A stretch of 64,000 nucleotides of DNA, taken from assembly GCF_039535475.1 (NCBI RefSeq), contig NZ_BAAAXG010000026.1:3219501-3283500 (forward strand). The letters are read 5' to 3'. This document shows, piece by piece, positions 40,966 to 48,531 of this stretch. Under the pieces are notes generated by a model. The model did no database searches and was not told the origin of the DNA. It saw only the letters and a list, made by a program, of their open reading frames with translations. The translations under genes were made by a program, and so were the position numbers. This DNA comes from Streptomyces showdoensis. GTDB taxonomy: Bacteria; Actinomycetota; Actinomycetes; Streptomycetales; Streptomycetaceae. Position 1 is the first letter of the stretch; every line of letters begins with the position of its first letter.

Positions 40966-41834
40966 CCGAAAGGACTGCGCTTTATCGCCTCTACGACGCC
41001 GAAGACCGCCTGCTCTACATCGGGATCACCAAGAACTTGGAGCAGCGATGGACTGGCCACAAGTATTCGGCGACCTCTTCCAAGTGGTGGCCCAGCGTGA
41101 GTCGCAAGGTCATCGAATGGCACCCGACGCTTGAGGCGGCAGATGCGGCCGAAACGGCTGCCATCGTCCAAGAGCGCCCCGCCTACAACCGGGCAAAGCA
41201 GCCGTATGACAACCCTGTCCGAGGCCCTCGAATCTCAGATGAGATCCGTACTCTGCATCCGCACCTGGACCCACATTCGGAGCGGGCGATCCGCATCCTG
41301 CAGGCCGAGATCCAGTCGGGGGTCATCAAACCAGGATCTCCCATGCCCACGAGAAACCAGCTCCACGAGCGGTTCGGCCTCTCGGCCAACACCTGCGGCG
41401 AGATGTTGCAGAAGATGGCTGCTCGCGGGCTTGTTCATCAGAACGGGCGTGCTGGACGCTACTACTGCTCACGGCCTGGCGATGACGCGCTCCATCCTCC
41501 GAGGCAGAAGCCCAAGCCGCGAACGCCTAGGGATGAAGCCACCGAACTGCAAGCGGTTCGCATTGATGGCATCCCCGTGGAAGTCGTTGAGCGCAGGCGC
41601 AGGTCCTTCCGGCAATCCAGAACTCTTCTGGGCGCCCATCTGCAGATCCGGCCCTACTCGCTAGATCCACTTGCCCGACAGGCGCACGTCAACATCGAGG
41701 TCGGGCCGAACGAGGTTGTCGAGCTGGATGTGGAAGGCCTCGGGACCTTCATTGATCAGATCGAAGCCCAGTGCAGCGCCCTCCGGGAGCTCCAGATCCG
41801 GCTCCAGAAGACCAACGACCACCGCGCCGCCTGA
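40962..41834 (+). CDS. GIY-YIG nuclease fused to GntR-type winged helix
   Basis: A 290-aa fusion. The N-terminal GIY-YIG domain (about 1-85) retains Tyr8 (ALYRLY), YIG (19-21), Arg29 (EQRW), Glu64 and Asn76 (PAYNRA). A GntR-like HTH (about 105-170, ERAIRILQAEIQSGVIKPGS then LHERFGLSANTCGEMLQKM) follows, with a C-terminal domain (185-290). KorSA of pSAM2 is a GntR repressor of transfer genes, so this protein may both bind and cut DNA at an element-specific operator. It ends the coupled rightward operon. Confidence 0.9.
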   Translation: MTERTALYRLYDAEDRLLYIGITKNLEQRWTGHKYSATSSKWWPSVSRKVIEWHPTLEAADAAETAAIVQERPAYNRAKQPYDNPVRGPRISDEIRTLHPHLDPHSERAIRILQAEIQSGVIKPGSPMPTRNQLHERFGLSANTCGEMLQKMAARGLVHQNGRAGRYYCSRPGDDALHPPRQKPKPRTPRDEATELQAVRIDGIPVEVVERRRRSFRQSRTLLGAHLQIRPYSLDPLARQAHVNIEVGPNEVVELDVEGLGTFIDQIEAQCSALRELQIRLQKTNDHRAA

Positions 41835-41850
41835 CCCCAGTCGCACGCGA

Positions 41851-41876
41851 GCCCCCCACCCGTTCGGGTGGGGGGC
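41851..41876 (+). terminator. Strong hairpin terminator after the Nudix/GntR operon
   Basis: An 11-bp stem (GCCCCCCACCC, 41851-41861, with 41866-41876) and a GTTC loop start 16 bases after the stop codon of the GIY-YIG/GntR gene. Confidence 0.9.
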
Positions 41877-41935
41877 TTCGTCGTGTCCTTCCGGCGCCGG
41901 CTGGTGTTGTTCTTGCTGTGGATGCTGCTGAGCCT

Positions 41936-42103
41936 GTGACTGGCGACTATTCGTCCGATCCGCGTCTGCCTTTGTTGACGGCTGCGGAGGCCCGTGACGC
42001 GGTGGGGTATCTCCTGCTGTTGGAGTCGTTGGATGTCACGCCGCGGGGTCGGGCTGCCGGCCAGCTTGCGGCGGACCTGGCGATGCGGCTGCCGGCGGAC
42101 TAG
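41936..42103 (+). CDS. Small hypothetical protein (55 aa)
   Basis: A GTG-started 55-aa frame (SDPRLPLLTAAEARDAVGYL and LAADLAMRLPAD end) with good codon bias. It lies after the 41851 terminator and overlaps the stop codon of the convergent gene. It would need its own promoter. Function unknown. Confidence 0.4.
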   Translation: MTGDYSSDPRLPLLTAAEARDAVGYLLLLESLDVTPRGRAAGQLAADLAMRLPAD

Positions 42104-42756
42104 GCGACGGTCTTGTTGGGGTTGGGCCCGTACTGGCTGTCGAGGCTGCCGAGTTCGGTCTTGCTGTAGGCGGTGCCGCAGTCGTGGCAGGTGGCGTGCC
42201 GAGTGCTGAGGGTGACGCGCATGCCGCCGCCGCAGTCCTCGGTGCTGCAGTAGACAGTGAACGTCTTCGGGGGCGGGGTGCCGGTGTCGATGCTGGTGAG
42301 CTGGGCGTGGAGCTGGGCTATGAGGCGAAGGTCTTGGCCGACTTCTTCGTAGCGTTCGCAGGCCCACCGGAGGTTGTTGATCAGGAAGGTGACGGCGCCG
42401 TCGATGTCGGTGTGGTGGCGGGTGCGGCCGGCGGGCCAGCCGAGGGTCTGTCGCCAGGCGTCTTCGATGGTCTGGAGTTCGGTGACGACGCCGCCCGTAG
42501 TGGTGAGGCTGAGTACGTCGATCTTCAACGGGGCCGGGGCTTCTCGGTTGGGGCTGCCGATCGCCGCGTCGGTTGGGGAGCCCTTGGTGAGGGCGGCGAG
42601 GCTGTTCACGCGCCGGTAGAGGGCGGGGAGGGCGCGGAGGTGCTGGGCGGTGTCGGCTTCGCAGCGTTCGCAGGCCCAGCGGCCGGCTTCGATTTCGGCG
42701 GCCCACAGGGGGCGGTGGCACTTGACGCAGGCGGGTGCGGCTTCGGCGGCGTTCAC
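42100..42756 (-). CDS. Zinc-ribbon protein at the end of the early operon
   Basis: A 218-aa protein with an N-terminal ribbon (CVKCHRPL then WACERCEADT), a helical centre (VTFLINNLRWACERYEEVGQ) and a C-terminal ribbon (VYCSTEDCGGGMRV then ATCHDCGTAYSKTELG). Two-ribbon proteins of this kind recur in early regions of Streptomyces phages. Nucleic acid or protein binding is plausible. It is the last leftward early gene. Confidence 0.65.
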   Translation of the reverse strand: MNAAEAAPACVKCHRPLWAAEIEAGRWACERCEADTAQHLRALPALYRRVNSLAALTKGSPTDAAIGSPNREAPAPLKIDVLSLTTTGGVVTELQTIEDAWRQTLGWPAGRTRHHTDIDGAVTFLINNLRWACERYEEVGQDLRLIAQLHAQLTSIDTGTPPPKTFTVYCSTEDCGGGMRVTLSTRHATCHDCGTAYSKTELGSLDSQYGPNPNKTVA

Positions 42757-42784
42757 GGCTCTCCTTGCGGCGGTGCGGGGTGGG

Positions 42785-43246
42785 TCAGCGCCAGGGGTTG
42801 AAGCGCTGTTTGGTGAGTGCGCCGGTGATGGGGATGCCGACGCCACGGGTGGGCGCGGGCCGGAAGGTGGCGGGTGCTTGGCGGGCTGGGGTGGTGCTGC
42901 GGAGGCGGTCGAGGGCGTCGGCCAGGGCCTCGTTGTACGGCTTCACCGGCGACAGGGGCGGGGGCTCGGGCCGGTCGAGGCCAGCGAGGATGGCGTCAGT
43001 GATGCCGTGCGCGTGGGCGAGGTCGAGAAGTTCGGGGCAGTCGTTGATGTTGTCGGTGTTGGGCGATTCGAGGTCGCCGTAGGTGCCGCAGCCGAGGCAG
43101 GACGGCTCGTAGGGGTCGTCCAGGTCGAGGCGGTGTCGGTCGAGGATCCGCCGGTCGGCTTCGCAGCGGCGGGCGGCGGCCGGTGTGTCGGCGGCGGTCT
43201 CGGCTTCGGCGACGCGCCCGGTGAGCCACTCGTGGAGGTCGGTCAC
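42785..43246 (-). CDS. DUF6221-like early protein (153 aa)
   Basis: A 153-aa protein with an N-terminal helix (DLHEWLTGRVAEAETA), a RRCEADRRILDRHRLD segment resembling the DUF6221 core, and a CLGCGTYGDLE Cys pair. The C-terminal part is proline-rich and ends TKQRFNPWR. Start overlaps the upstream stop (GTGA). The family link is weak. Confidence 0.55.
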   Translation of the reverse strand: MTDLHEWLTGRVAEAETAADTPAAARRCEADRRILDRHRLDLDDPYEPSCLGCGTYGDLESPNTDNINDCPELLDLAHAHGITDAILAGLDRPEPPPLSPVKPYNEALADALDRLRSTTPARQAPATFRPAPTRGVGIPITGALTKQRFNPWR

Positions 43247-43821
43247 TGCTGGTCCTCTCGCGTGATGAAGGCGTGGCTGGAGAGGATCTGGAGGCCCGCG
43301 TGGGTGCAGCCTGCGCAGTCGCGGCTGTTGTGGAGGTCTCGGGCGTGGCCGCATCGGCAGCGGGCGCGGACGGGTATGGCAGTCGGCTGCTCCTTGGGCG
43401 GGTAGGCGGTGAGAGCGTCGACTACGGCTTGGGCGCATGCGCCTGTTCCCCCGTCGCTGCCGTCGATCCAGGTGCGTGCGGTGGATTCGGCGAGTTCGAG
43501 GGTGCGCTGGAGCCGACCGAGTTCGAGTCCCCGCTCTACGGCCTTGCGTCGCCACGTCTCGGCGTCGTTGTTGCGAAGGTTGAGGATGGCGTCGGCGATG
43601 GCGTGTTGGGCTTCGATGGGGAGCCAGTAGCCGCTGGCGTTGAGGGTGGTGTGGATGGTGTCGCGGATGACGTGGCGGGGGTCGGGGCCCTGTGTGCCCG
43701 TCTGCGGGCCTGAAGTGCCCCTGGCGCCTCCCGAGATGTCGACTGTGGGGTCCGGGGCGCTCTGAGGGCCGTTTGCGGGCTTCCTGGCGGCCTGTTCAGG
43801 GGTGCGGGAATCTCCGGTCAC
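43243..43821 (-). CDS. Early hypothetical protein with Cys-rich end (192 aa)
   Basis: A 192-aa protein. A disordered N-terminus (about 1-45) leads to a helical centre with HAIADAILNLRNNDAETWRR, common in Streptomyces phage early proteins, and a metal-binding-like end (CRCGHARDLHNSRDCAGCTH). Coupled at both ends by GTGA overlaps. Function unknown. Confidence 0.6.
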   Translation of the reverse strand: MTGDSRTPEQAARKPANGPQSAPDPTVDISGGARGTSGPQTGTQGPDPRHVIRDTIHTTLNASGYWLPIEAQHAIADAILNLRNNDAETWRRKAVERGLELGRLQRTLELAESTARTWIDGSDGGTGACAQAVVDALTAYPPKEQPTAIPVRARCRCGHARDLHNSRDCAGCTHAGLQILSSHAFITREDQQ

Positions 43822-44036
43822 GATCCGTCTCCATGTTCTGTGGTGATTTGAGGTGCTTCGACCCCCATGCGGAAGGCTGCGAGGGCGACGGCTTCGACGA
43901 TGGACAGCTCGCCGTCGGACCGGGCATGTATCTCGGCGGCCCTCCTGGCGAGTTCGTCGGCCAGTTCCTGGGTGGTCTCGGGCATCTGCGGGCGGCCTCG
44001 CCGGTTGCGGGCCGAGGTCGGCTCGTAGGCGGTCAC
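43818..44036 (-). CDS. Small early protein (72 aa)
   Basis: A 72-aa protein with a basic start (SARNRRGRPQMPE) and a helical body (ELADELARRAAEIHARSDG). Coupled to both neighbours by 4-base overlaps. Could be a ribbon-helix-helix-like regulator, but this is uncertain. Confidence 0.55.
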   Translation of the reverse strand: MTAYEPTSARNRRGRPQMPETTQELADELARRAAEIHARSDGELSIVEAVALAAFRMGVEAPQITTEHGDGS

Positions 44037-44326
44037 GCCGCCTCCTGGTTACTCGCGTCGCTGAGGCATGCGTCCACGGCCCAGGTTGGAACGGTGGCGT
44101 TGCCGCGCTCGCGGGCGAGGGTGGCGAGTCGGTGGATGTCGCTGAGTTTGGAGACTGCGATGTTGCGTCGGCGGGTCTGGACGCGGAGCCGGTTGCGAAG
44201 CGATGCGCGTTCGTCGTGGAGTTGGGCGATGCCGGCGCGGAGTCGGCTGGCTTCGGCGGTGGTGAGTCCGCGCTCGGACCTATCGGCGAGGTTGAGGAGT
44301 TGGCTGGTCGTGATGCGGTCGGCCAT
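44033..44326 (-). CDS. Helical early protein (97 aa)
   Basis: A 97-aa coiled-coil protein (GIAQLHDERASLRNRLRVQT) with a C-terminal VPTWAVDACLSDASNQEAA. Starts at ATG 44326. Lies downstream of the hairpin at 44363-44403. Function unknown. Confidence 0.55.
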   Translation of the reverse strand: MADRITTSQLLNLADRSERGLTTAEASRLRAGIAQLHDERASLRNRLRVQTRRRNIAVSKLSDIHRLATLARERGNATVPTWAVDACLSDASNQEAA

Positions 44327-44362
44327 TGGAGGCTCCTGAGGACGTCGGGGGCGGATCCGCGT

Positions 44363-44403
44363 GGGGCGTGCCCGCAGGTGTCTTGGCGGACTGGGCACGC
44401 CCC
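44363..44403 (-). terminator. Intra-operon hairpin
   Basis: An 11-bp stem (GGGGCGTGCCC, 44363-44373, with 44393-44403) with a 19-base loop, located between two leftward early genes. It may be an internal terminator that lowers expression of the distal genes. Confidence 0.6.
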
Positions 44404-44419
44404 GTCGTGCTGTGCGGGG

Positions 44420-44989
44420 TCAGGCGGTCGGGCCGGGGCAGATGAACGGGTAGGGCGGGTTCGTGCCGGAGCAGGCGGGGCAGTCCTCCGCGTTGGCCCG
44501 CCCGCCGATGTGGGTGGGCGCCGGGCCGGTCGGCTGCTCCTGCTGCTCGTCGAGGGCGGTGCGGATATGGCGGAGGCAGGCGAGGTAGCCGCCCGCGAGG
44601 TCCGGGCTGGCGGGGTTGTCGGTGACTGCGGCCTCGATCCGATTGCACTCGGCGCGGACGCGTTCGATGGCGGCCTCGGCCTCCTCGCGCTGTCGGCGGA
44701 GGGCTTGGATGACGCCGACGTTCTCGTCGAGCTCGGCGTACAGCTGGTCGAGGGCGTCCGAGGTGATCGTGTCGGCGGTGTGCCGGTCGGGCTCGACGAG
44801 TCGGCGTCCGCCGGTCACCTGCTCGGTCGTGGAGGGCGGGACGGGTTGCTGCGGGGCCAGGAGGGTGGCAGGGGGGAGTTCGCCCCGCAGTCCTGTCCAG
44901 GCGCGGTTGATGGCCTCGCGACATTCGGTGGTGCAGTCCCGGGTGCAGGACGTCGAGATGCAGGGGGCAGGCGACTTGGGCTGGGTCAC
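44420..44989 (-). CDS. Coiled-coil early protein with Cys-rich ends (189 aa)
   Basis: A 189-aa protein. The N-terminus has CISTSCTRDCTTECREA, the centre is a long coiled coil (VIQALRRQREEAEAAIERVR) and the C-terminus has EDCPACSGTNPP. Similar Streptomyces phage proteins are common and uncharacterised. Coupled to the upstream gene by GTGA. Confidence 0.6.
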   Translation of the reverse strand: MTQPKSPAPCISTSCTRDCTTECREAINRAWTGLRGELPPATLLAPQQPVPPSTTEQVTGGRRLVEPDRHTADTITSDALDQLYAELDENVGVIQALRRQREEAEAAIERVRAECNRIEAAVTDNPASPDLAGGYLACLRHIRTALDEQQEQPTGPAPTHIGGRANAEDCPACSGTNPPYPFICPGPTA

Positions 44990-45339
44990 GGCTGGTCTCC
45001 GAGGATGGCGCGGGCGACCGCGAGGGCCGGGCCAGCGAAGTCGGGGCACTGGTGGGCTCCGTGGTCGCAGCACATGACGTCCATCTCGACGTGCTCCACA
45101 GCGGCGCCGAGGAGCTGGGCGAGCGCCGTTCCGACGCCGGGGTGCATGGCGGCGATGTAGCGGGCGTTCGTGTCGGGTACGGAGTTGAGGGGCCAGACCT
45201 CGGCGATCTCCTCGTGTCGGGCGGTCTCGACGTTGCCCCACTGGTTCATGGCCCAGGGGCCGGGGCTGGCGGCCGGGGTGAGTTCGCGCAGCTTGTCGGC
45301 TGCGGCGCGGAGGGTGTCGGCGGGGCTGGGCTGGGTCAT
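44986..45339 (-). CDS. Conserved Streptomyces phage early protein (117 aa)
   Basis: A 117-aa protein with the recurring layout ADTLRAAADKLRELTPAASP, then GPWAMNQWG, then ARYIAAMHPGVGTALAQLL, ending in a VARAILGDQ helix. This family is widespread in Streptomyces mobile DNA but has no known role. Coupled at both ends. Confidence 0.65.
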   Translation of the reverse strand: MTQPSPADTLRAAADKLRELTPAASPGPWAMNQWGNVETARHEEIAEVWPLNSVPDTNARYIAAMHPGVGTALAQLLGAAVEHVEMDVMCCDHGAHQCPDFAGPALAVARAILGDQP

Positions 45340-45494
45340 CAGAGGTTCTCCAGGACGTCGGTGATGGGCCGGTTGTGCGGGAGGTGGGGGCGTCCGGCGG
45401 GCCGGCCGTGGTCGGCGAGGGGGTCGGGGGTGTCGGGCGGGTCGCCGTACAGGTCGAGCCACGCCTGCTCGTCCGCGTCGTGGGGCTCGGTCAT
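45339..45494 (-). CDS. Small acidic early protein (51 aa)
   Basis: A 51-aa protein, Asp/Pro-rich (DEQAWLDLYGDPPDTPDP), ending ITDVLENL. Overlaps the next gene by ATG/stop sharing on both sides. Function unknown. Confidence 0.5.
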   Translation of the reverse strand: MTEPHDADEQAWLDLYGDPPDTPDPLADHGRPAGRPHLPHNRPITDVLENL

Positions 45495-45613
45495 CGGGTG
45501 CTCCCGCACGGCCAGCGGTAGGTGTGGCCTTCGCTGCACTGGGCGGGGCATTCGGCTCGGAGGGCGCGGCGGAGATGGGAGGCGGCGATGCGGATGCGGG
45601 CGAGGAGGGTCAT
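45491..45613 (-). CDS. Very small basic protein (40 aa)
   Basis: A 40-aa frame (MTLLARIRIAASHLRRALRA) with two Cys and a C-terminal YRWPCGSTR. ATG overlaps the upstream stop and its own stop overlaps the next start, a pattern unlikely by chance in a coupled operon. Function unknown. Confidence 0.5.
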   Translation of the reverse strand: MTLLARIRIAASHLRRALRAECPAQCSEGHTYRWPCGSTR

Positions 45614-45732
45614 CGGGTGCTCCGGCTCTGTCGGCGGTAGCGGGCTCGGGCGAGTTCGCGGGCGGCGATCCACAGGCCGGCGAGGACGAACGGCGCGGCG
45701 AGGTAGATGCCGAGCCACTGCCACCAGGTCAC
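45610..45732 (-). CDS. Small single-pass membrane protein (40 aa)
   Basis: A 40-aa frame from GTG 45732 with one membrane helix (about 4-25, WWQWLGIYLAAPFVLAGLWI) and a basic tail (RARYRRQSRSTR). Coupled by overlaps at both ends. Possibly a membrane-active early protein. Confidence 0.55.
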   Translation of the reverse strand: MTWWQWLGIYLAAPFVLAGLWIAARELARARYRRQSRSTR

Positions 45733-46064
45733 GACTCGGCCCCGTCGTCGGCGGGGTCCCACGTGGCGAGCGGGTCGCGGTCGGTGGTGGCCCAGGTGTA
45801 GGTGGGGCAGGGCCAGGCGTGGCCGCACTCGTTGCAGGCGCCGGAGGTGAGGCCGCCGGCCTCGGCGTCCTGGCTGTGCGCCTCGGCGATGCGGGCGAGT
45901 CGCGCCCTGGGTCCGACCGCGCCCTTGGCCGCCCAGTCGTCGTAGCGGTCGAGTGCGGCGAGGACGAGGTCTGCGGCTTGCTCGCTGACTTGGGACTGCA
46001 TGCCTGCGAGTGCGCCTTGGTTGAGTTCGCGGAGGACGATCTGGCGTCGCATGTCGTCGGTCAC
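45729..46064 (-). CDS. Early hypothetical protein (111 aa)
   Basis: A 111-aa protein with a helical N-terminus ([18 protein letters not shown]) and a C-terminal [13 protein letters not shown] motif. The Cys cluster with nearby His could bind zinc. Coupled by GTGA to both sides. Function unknown. Confidence 0.55.
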   Translation of the reverse strand: MTDDMRRQIVLRELNQGALAGMQSQVSEQAADLVLAALDRYDDWAAKGAVGPRARLARIAEAHSQDAEAGGLTSGACNECGHAWPCPTYTWATTDRDPLATWDPADDGAES

Positions 46065-46729
46065 GACTGGGCTCCAGTGGTGGTGTCGGACTCGACGGTC
46101 CAGGTGGTCGTCTCCCGGACGAGGCGGGTGGGCGTCTCGGGCAGCCGCTGCTCCCAGCTGGCGCGCCTTGCGACGGCGGTCTCGCGGTCTTCCTCGGGCA
46201 TGCCTAGCGGCAGCCACCGGTCGGCGTCGTAGCCCTCAACGCGCCACGTGGAGCGCGGCGGGCGCACCTCGGTGTCGTGGTTGGTGGGCGCGGCCAGCCC
46301 GGCAGCGGGGGTGGCTCGCGGGCTGCTGGCGCTCTGCTGCGGGAAGCAGATGCTGTACCCGCCAGGGACGTGGACCCAGCGGACGTGGTGGTTGCCGTCC
46401 ATGCTGGGGTCGCCCTTGTCCTCGACCTCCAGGCCGCAGTGTGCGCACCGGAGTGCCTCGTAGGCGGTCGGCTGTCCGGCGGCCTGGCGGGCGGCGTCCC
46501 GGATCCCCGGGGTCAGCTGGGCCTCGAAGCAGCGCGGGCAGTTCAGGTCACTGCACGGCTGGCCAGCAGAGTGCGCGGCGGCGATGCGGTCCAGCTCGGC
46601 GCGGACATCGGGGCTGTGGACGATGTCGGTGGCGATGGCGAACGCGAGCTTCCACGTCTCGACACGGGTGTTGATCTCCTGGGCGAGGAGGTGGCGGAGG
46701 CGGTCGTCGGCGGGCGGGTAGTCGGTCAT
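46061..46729 (-). CDS. Zn-finger-containing early protein (222 aa)
   Basis: A 222-aa protein. Helical N-terminus, then [12 protein letters not shown] and [14 protein letters not shown] knuckles, a [18 protein letters not shown] segment and a long C-terminal tail. The second ATG (46729) is chosen because GGAG lies 7 bases upstream. These features are common in actinophage early proteins without known function. Confidence 0.6.
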   Translation of the reverse strand: MTDYPPADDRLRHLLAQEINTRVETWKLAFAIATDIVHSPDVRAELDRIAAAHSAGQPCSDLNCPRCFEAQLTPGIRDAARQAAGQPTAYEALRCAHCGLEVEDKGDPSMDGNHHVRWVHVPGGYSICFPQQSASSPRATPAAGLAAPTNHDTEVRPPRSTWRVEGYDADRWLPLGMPEEDRETAVARRASWEQRLPETPTRLVRETTTWTVESDTTTGAQS

Positions 46730-46756
46730 GGTCATGCTCCTGGTGGTGTGGCGAGG

Positions 46757-47347
46757 TTAGGCAGACTGCTGCGCGATGTACGCGCGGACGGCTCGGTCGA
46801 GAACTGCGGCTGGCGCTTCATCGGGGAAGTGATCCGTGAGCATCCGAAGGACCGGATTCGGTACGTGCAGGCGTGGCTGGCGCCTCTGTCGCTTCGCGTC
46901 GTAAGCCCTCCGGCAGGTACGACACACGCGCGCACCGTCGTTGCTGCGGAGGATGGTGTTGGCCTCGTCATAGGGGTGGCCCTTGGGGCAGTGGGTCTTG
47001 GCTGCCGCTCTTGCCGCGAGGGTCTTGCCCCGGAGGACGTTGTCGCGCTTGGTGACGGCCTCGAGGTGCGCCGGGTTCACACAGCGGCGGTGCTGACAGG
47101 TGTCGCCCCCGGCGCAGCTCTCGTCCCAGTTGTGGCAGACGTGGTCGACTTGCAGCCCCTCGGGGATGGGCCCGACGAAGAGTAGGTAGCTGGCCCTGTG
47201 CGCCGCGTTGGTCAGCCCGAACCTGAAGCTGCCGTAACCATCCTTCGTGAGCCTTCCGCTCCAGAGCCAGCAGGTGTCGGTCTTAGTAACCCTGGAGAGA
47301 AAGCGGTCCTTGGCGCCGGGCGGCGGCACAGGATTGCGGTTGGACAT
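46757..47347 (-). CDS. HNH endonuclease (196 aa)
   Basis: A 196-aa HNH homing-type nuclease. The N-terminal part has CWLWSGRLTKDGYGSFRFG and HRASYLLFVG, as in actinophage HNH proteins. The catalytic site is LQVDHVCHN (His), with CVNPAHLEAVTKRDN giving Asn/His. A Zn site is formed by THCPKGHPYD and CRTCRRAYDAKRQRR. Free-standing nucleases of this kind spread as intron-less homing genes. Confidence 0.9.
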   Translation of the reverse strand: MSNRNPVPPPGAKDRFLSRVTKTDTCWLWSGRLTKDGYGSFRFGLTNAAHRASYLLFVGPIPEGLQVDHVCHNWDESCAGGDTCQHRRCVNPAHLEAVTKRDNVLRGKTLAARAAAKTHCPKGHPYDEANTILRSNDGARVCRTCRRAYDAKRQRRQPRLHVPNPVLRMLTDHFPDEAPAAVLDRAVRAYIAQQSA

Positions 47348-47422
47348 GGAGTCTCCGATCTGTGGATGCTGTGTGGGTGGCCGCCCCGCCTAGCCCGCGG
47401 GACGGCCGGCTTGCGTGCGGGG

Positions 47423-47869
47423 TCAGGCGGCGGGGAGGTGGACGTCGACAATCGGGCGCGGCGCGGGAATCTCGACCGGCGAGGTGCACTGGGGCGAATC
47501 GCCGCGGAGGCAGATCCGTTCGATGAGCTGCATCTGCTCGGAGGCCTTGCGGTCCCACTGCAGGCGGCGTTCATTACGGAGCCGGTTCATGTCGCTGCCG
47601 ACGAACAGGAATGGGGACTGAGGGTTCCCGGGCCACGGGTCGCCTGTCTCCTCGTTGAAGCGCATGTTGCGGTAGTCGAGCCAGCCCTGACGGTGTGTAG
47701 GGCACATGCCCGCTGGGGGCCGGACAGTGAAGCGCTGGTCCGGCGGGAAGGGTTTGTTGTTGGCCCAGTGCCGTTGGGTGCGCCAGCGGGCGCCTTCCCA
47801 GGTGTGCCAGCTGTCGCGGATGTGGGGCGGAACGTCGACGCCGAGGTAAGTGGCCGGTATGTCGGTCAT
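47423..47869 (-). CDS. Early hypothetical protein (148 aa)
   Basis: A 148-aa protein with WHTWEGARWRTQRHWANN and PFLFVGSDMNRLRNERRLQW segments. The middle GMCPTHRQGWLDYRN has a Cys-His pair. It lies between two HNH genes in the early operon. No family recognised. Confidence 0.55.
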   Translation of the reverse strand: MTDIPATYLGVDVPPHIRDSWHTWEGARWRTQRHWANNKPFPPDQRFTVRPPAGMCPTHRQGWLDYRNMRFNEETGDPWPGNPQSPFLFVGSDMNRLRNERRLQWDRKASEQMQLIERICLRGDSPQCTSPVEIPAPRPIVDVHLPAA

Positions 47870-47905
47870 GTGCTGCTCCTGTCGTGCAGGTCGGGTGGAA
47901 CCGGA

Positions 47906-48280
47906 TCAGACGGCGGGGCTGGGCTGGTCGTCGAGGGCGAGTTGGCCGGCGGCTTCGCGTGCTGCTCGGCGGGTGGCGGCGGCGGTCTGGCGGTGGTGGT
48001 CGCGGTCGTAGTGGAGGTGGCAGCCCTGGCACATGGCCCTGAGGTTCGTGGGGTCGCAGTTCTCGGGGGTGTGGTCGAGGTGCGCCACGGTGAGCACGAC
48101 CCGGGAGCCGGTGCCGTAGGCGGTGCCGCCGTTCTCGTTGGGGCAGCGGCCGGTGTGGGTGCCGCGGCCGCACTCGCCGAGGCATTCGCAGCGGCCGGCG
48201 GCGCGTGCGGTGCGGATGTTGAGGCTGATCTGGGGCCAGTCCTTCGGGTATCGGTCGCGGTTCTCGGGGCGGATCGGCAT
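47906..48280 (-). CDS. HNH endonuclease (124 aa)
   Basis: A 124-aa HNH protein. An unusual Cys/His-rich N-terminal knuckle (CECLGECGRGTHTGRC) precedes the core VLTVAHLDHTPENCDPTNLR and ending AMCQGCHLHYDRDHH. The His-Asn-His order fits HNH. The ATG at 48280 has a GGAG five to six bases upstream. It may be a homing enzyme or process phage DNA. Confidence 0.85.
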   Translation of the reverse strand: MPIRPENRDRYPKDWPQISLNIRTARAAGRCECLGECGRGTHTGRCPNENGGTAYGTGSRVVLTVAHLDHTPENCDPTNLRAMCQGCHLHYDRDHHRQTAAATRRAAREAAGQLALDDQPSPAV

Positions 48281-48291
48281 GGGGGTCTCCT

Positions 48292-48531
48292 TCAGGCGGC
48301 GGGGGTGCAGTCGGGGCAGGACGGTCCGGGCATGGGGCCGGTGGCGGCGGTGCCGCAGGGCCAGGCGCCGGGGCGGGCGATGTGGTAGCAGGGCTGCTCC
48401 GGCTCCGGCGATGCGGTCCGCTGTCGGGGAGCCTTAGGCGTGATGCCAGCGGCGAGCAGCAGGAGGCGGGTGAGGTCTCCGTTGCCGTCCTTGCGGGCCT
48501 CGGCGAAGTCCTCGGGCGTCAGCTCGGTCAT
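48292..48531 (-). CDS. Small early protein (79 aa)
   Basis: A 79-aa protein with a helical start (LTPEDFAEARKDGNGDLTRL) and a Cys-containing tail (PCYHIARPG, CGTAATG, CPDC). ATG overlaps the helicase stop (ATGA). Function unknown. Confidence 0.55.
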   Translation of the reverse strand: MTELTPEDFAEARKDGNGDLTRLLLLAAGITPKAPRQRTASPEPEQPCYHIARPGAWPCGTAATGPMPGPSCPDCTPAA

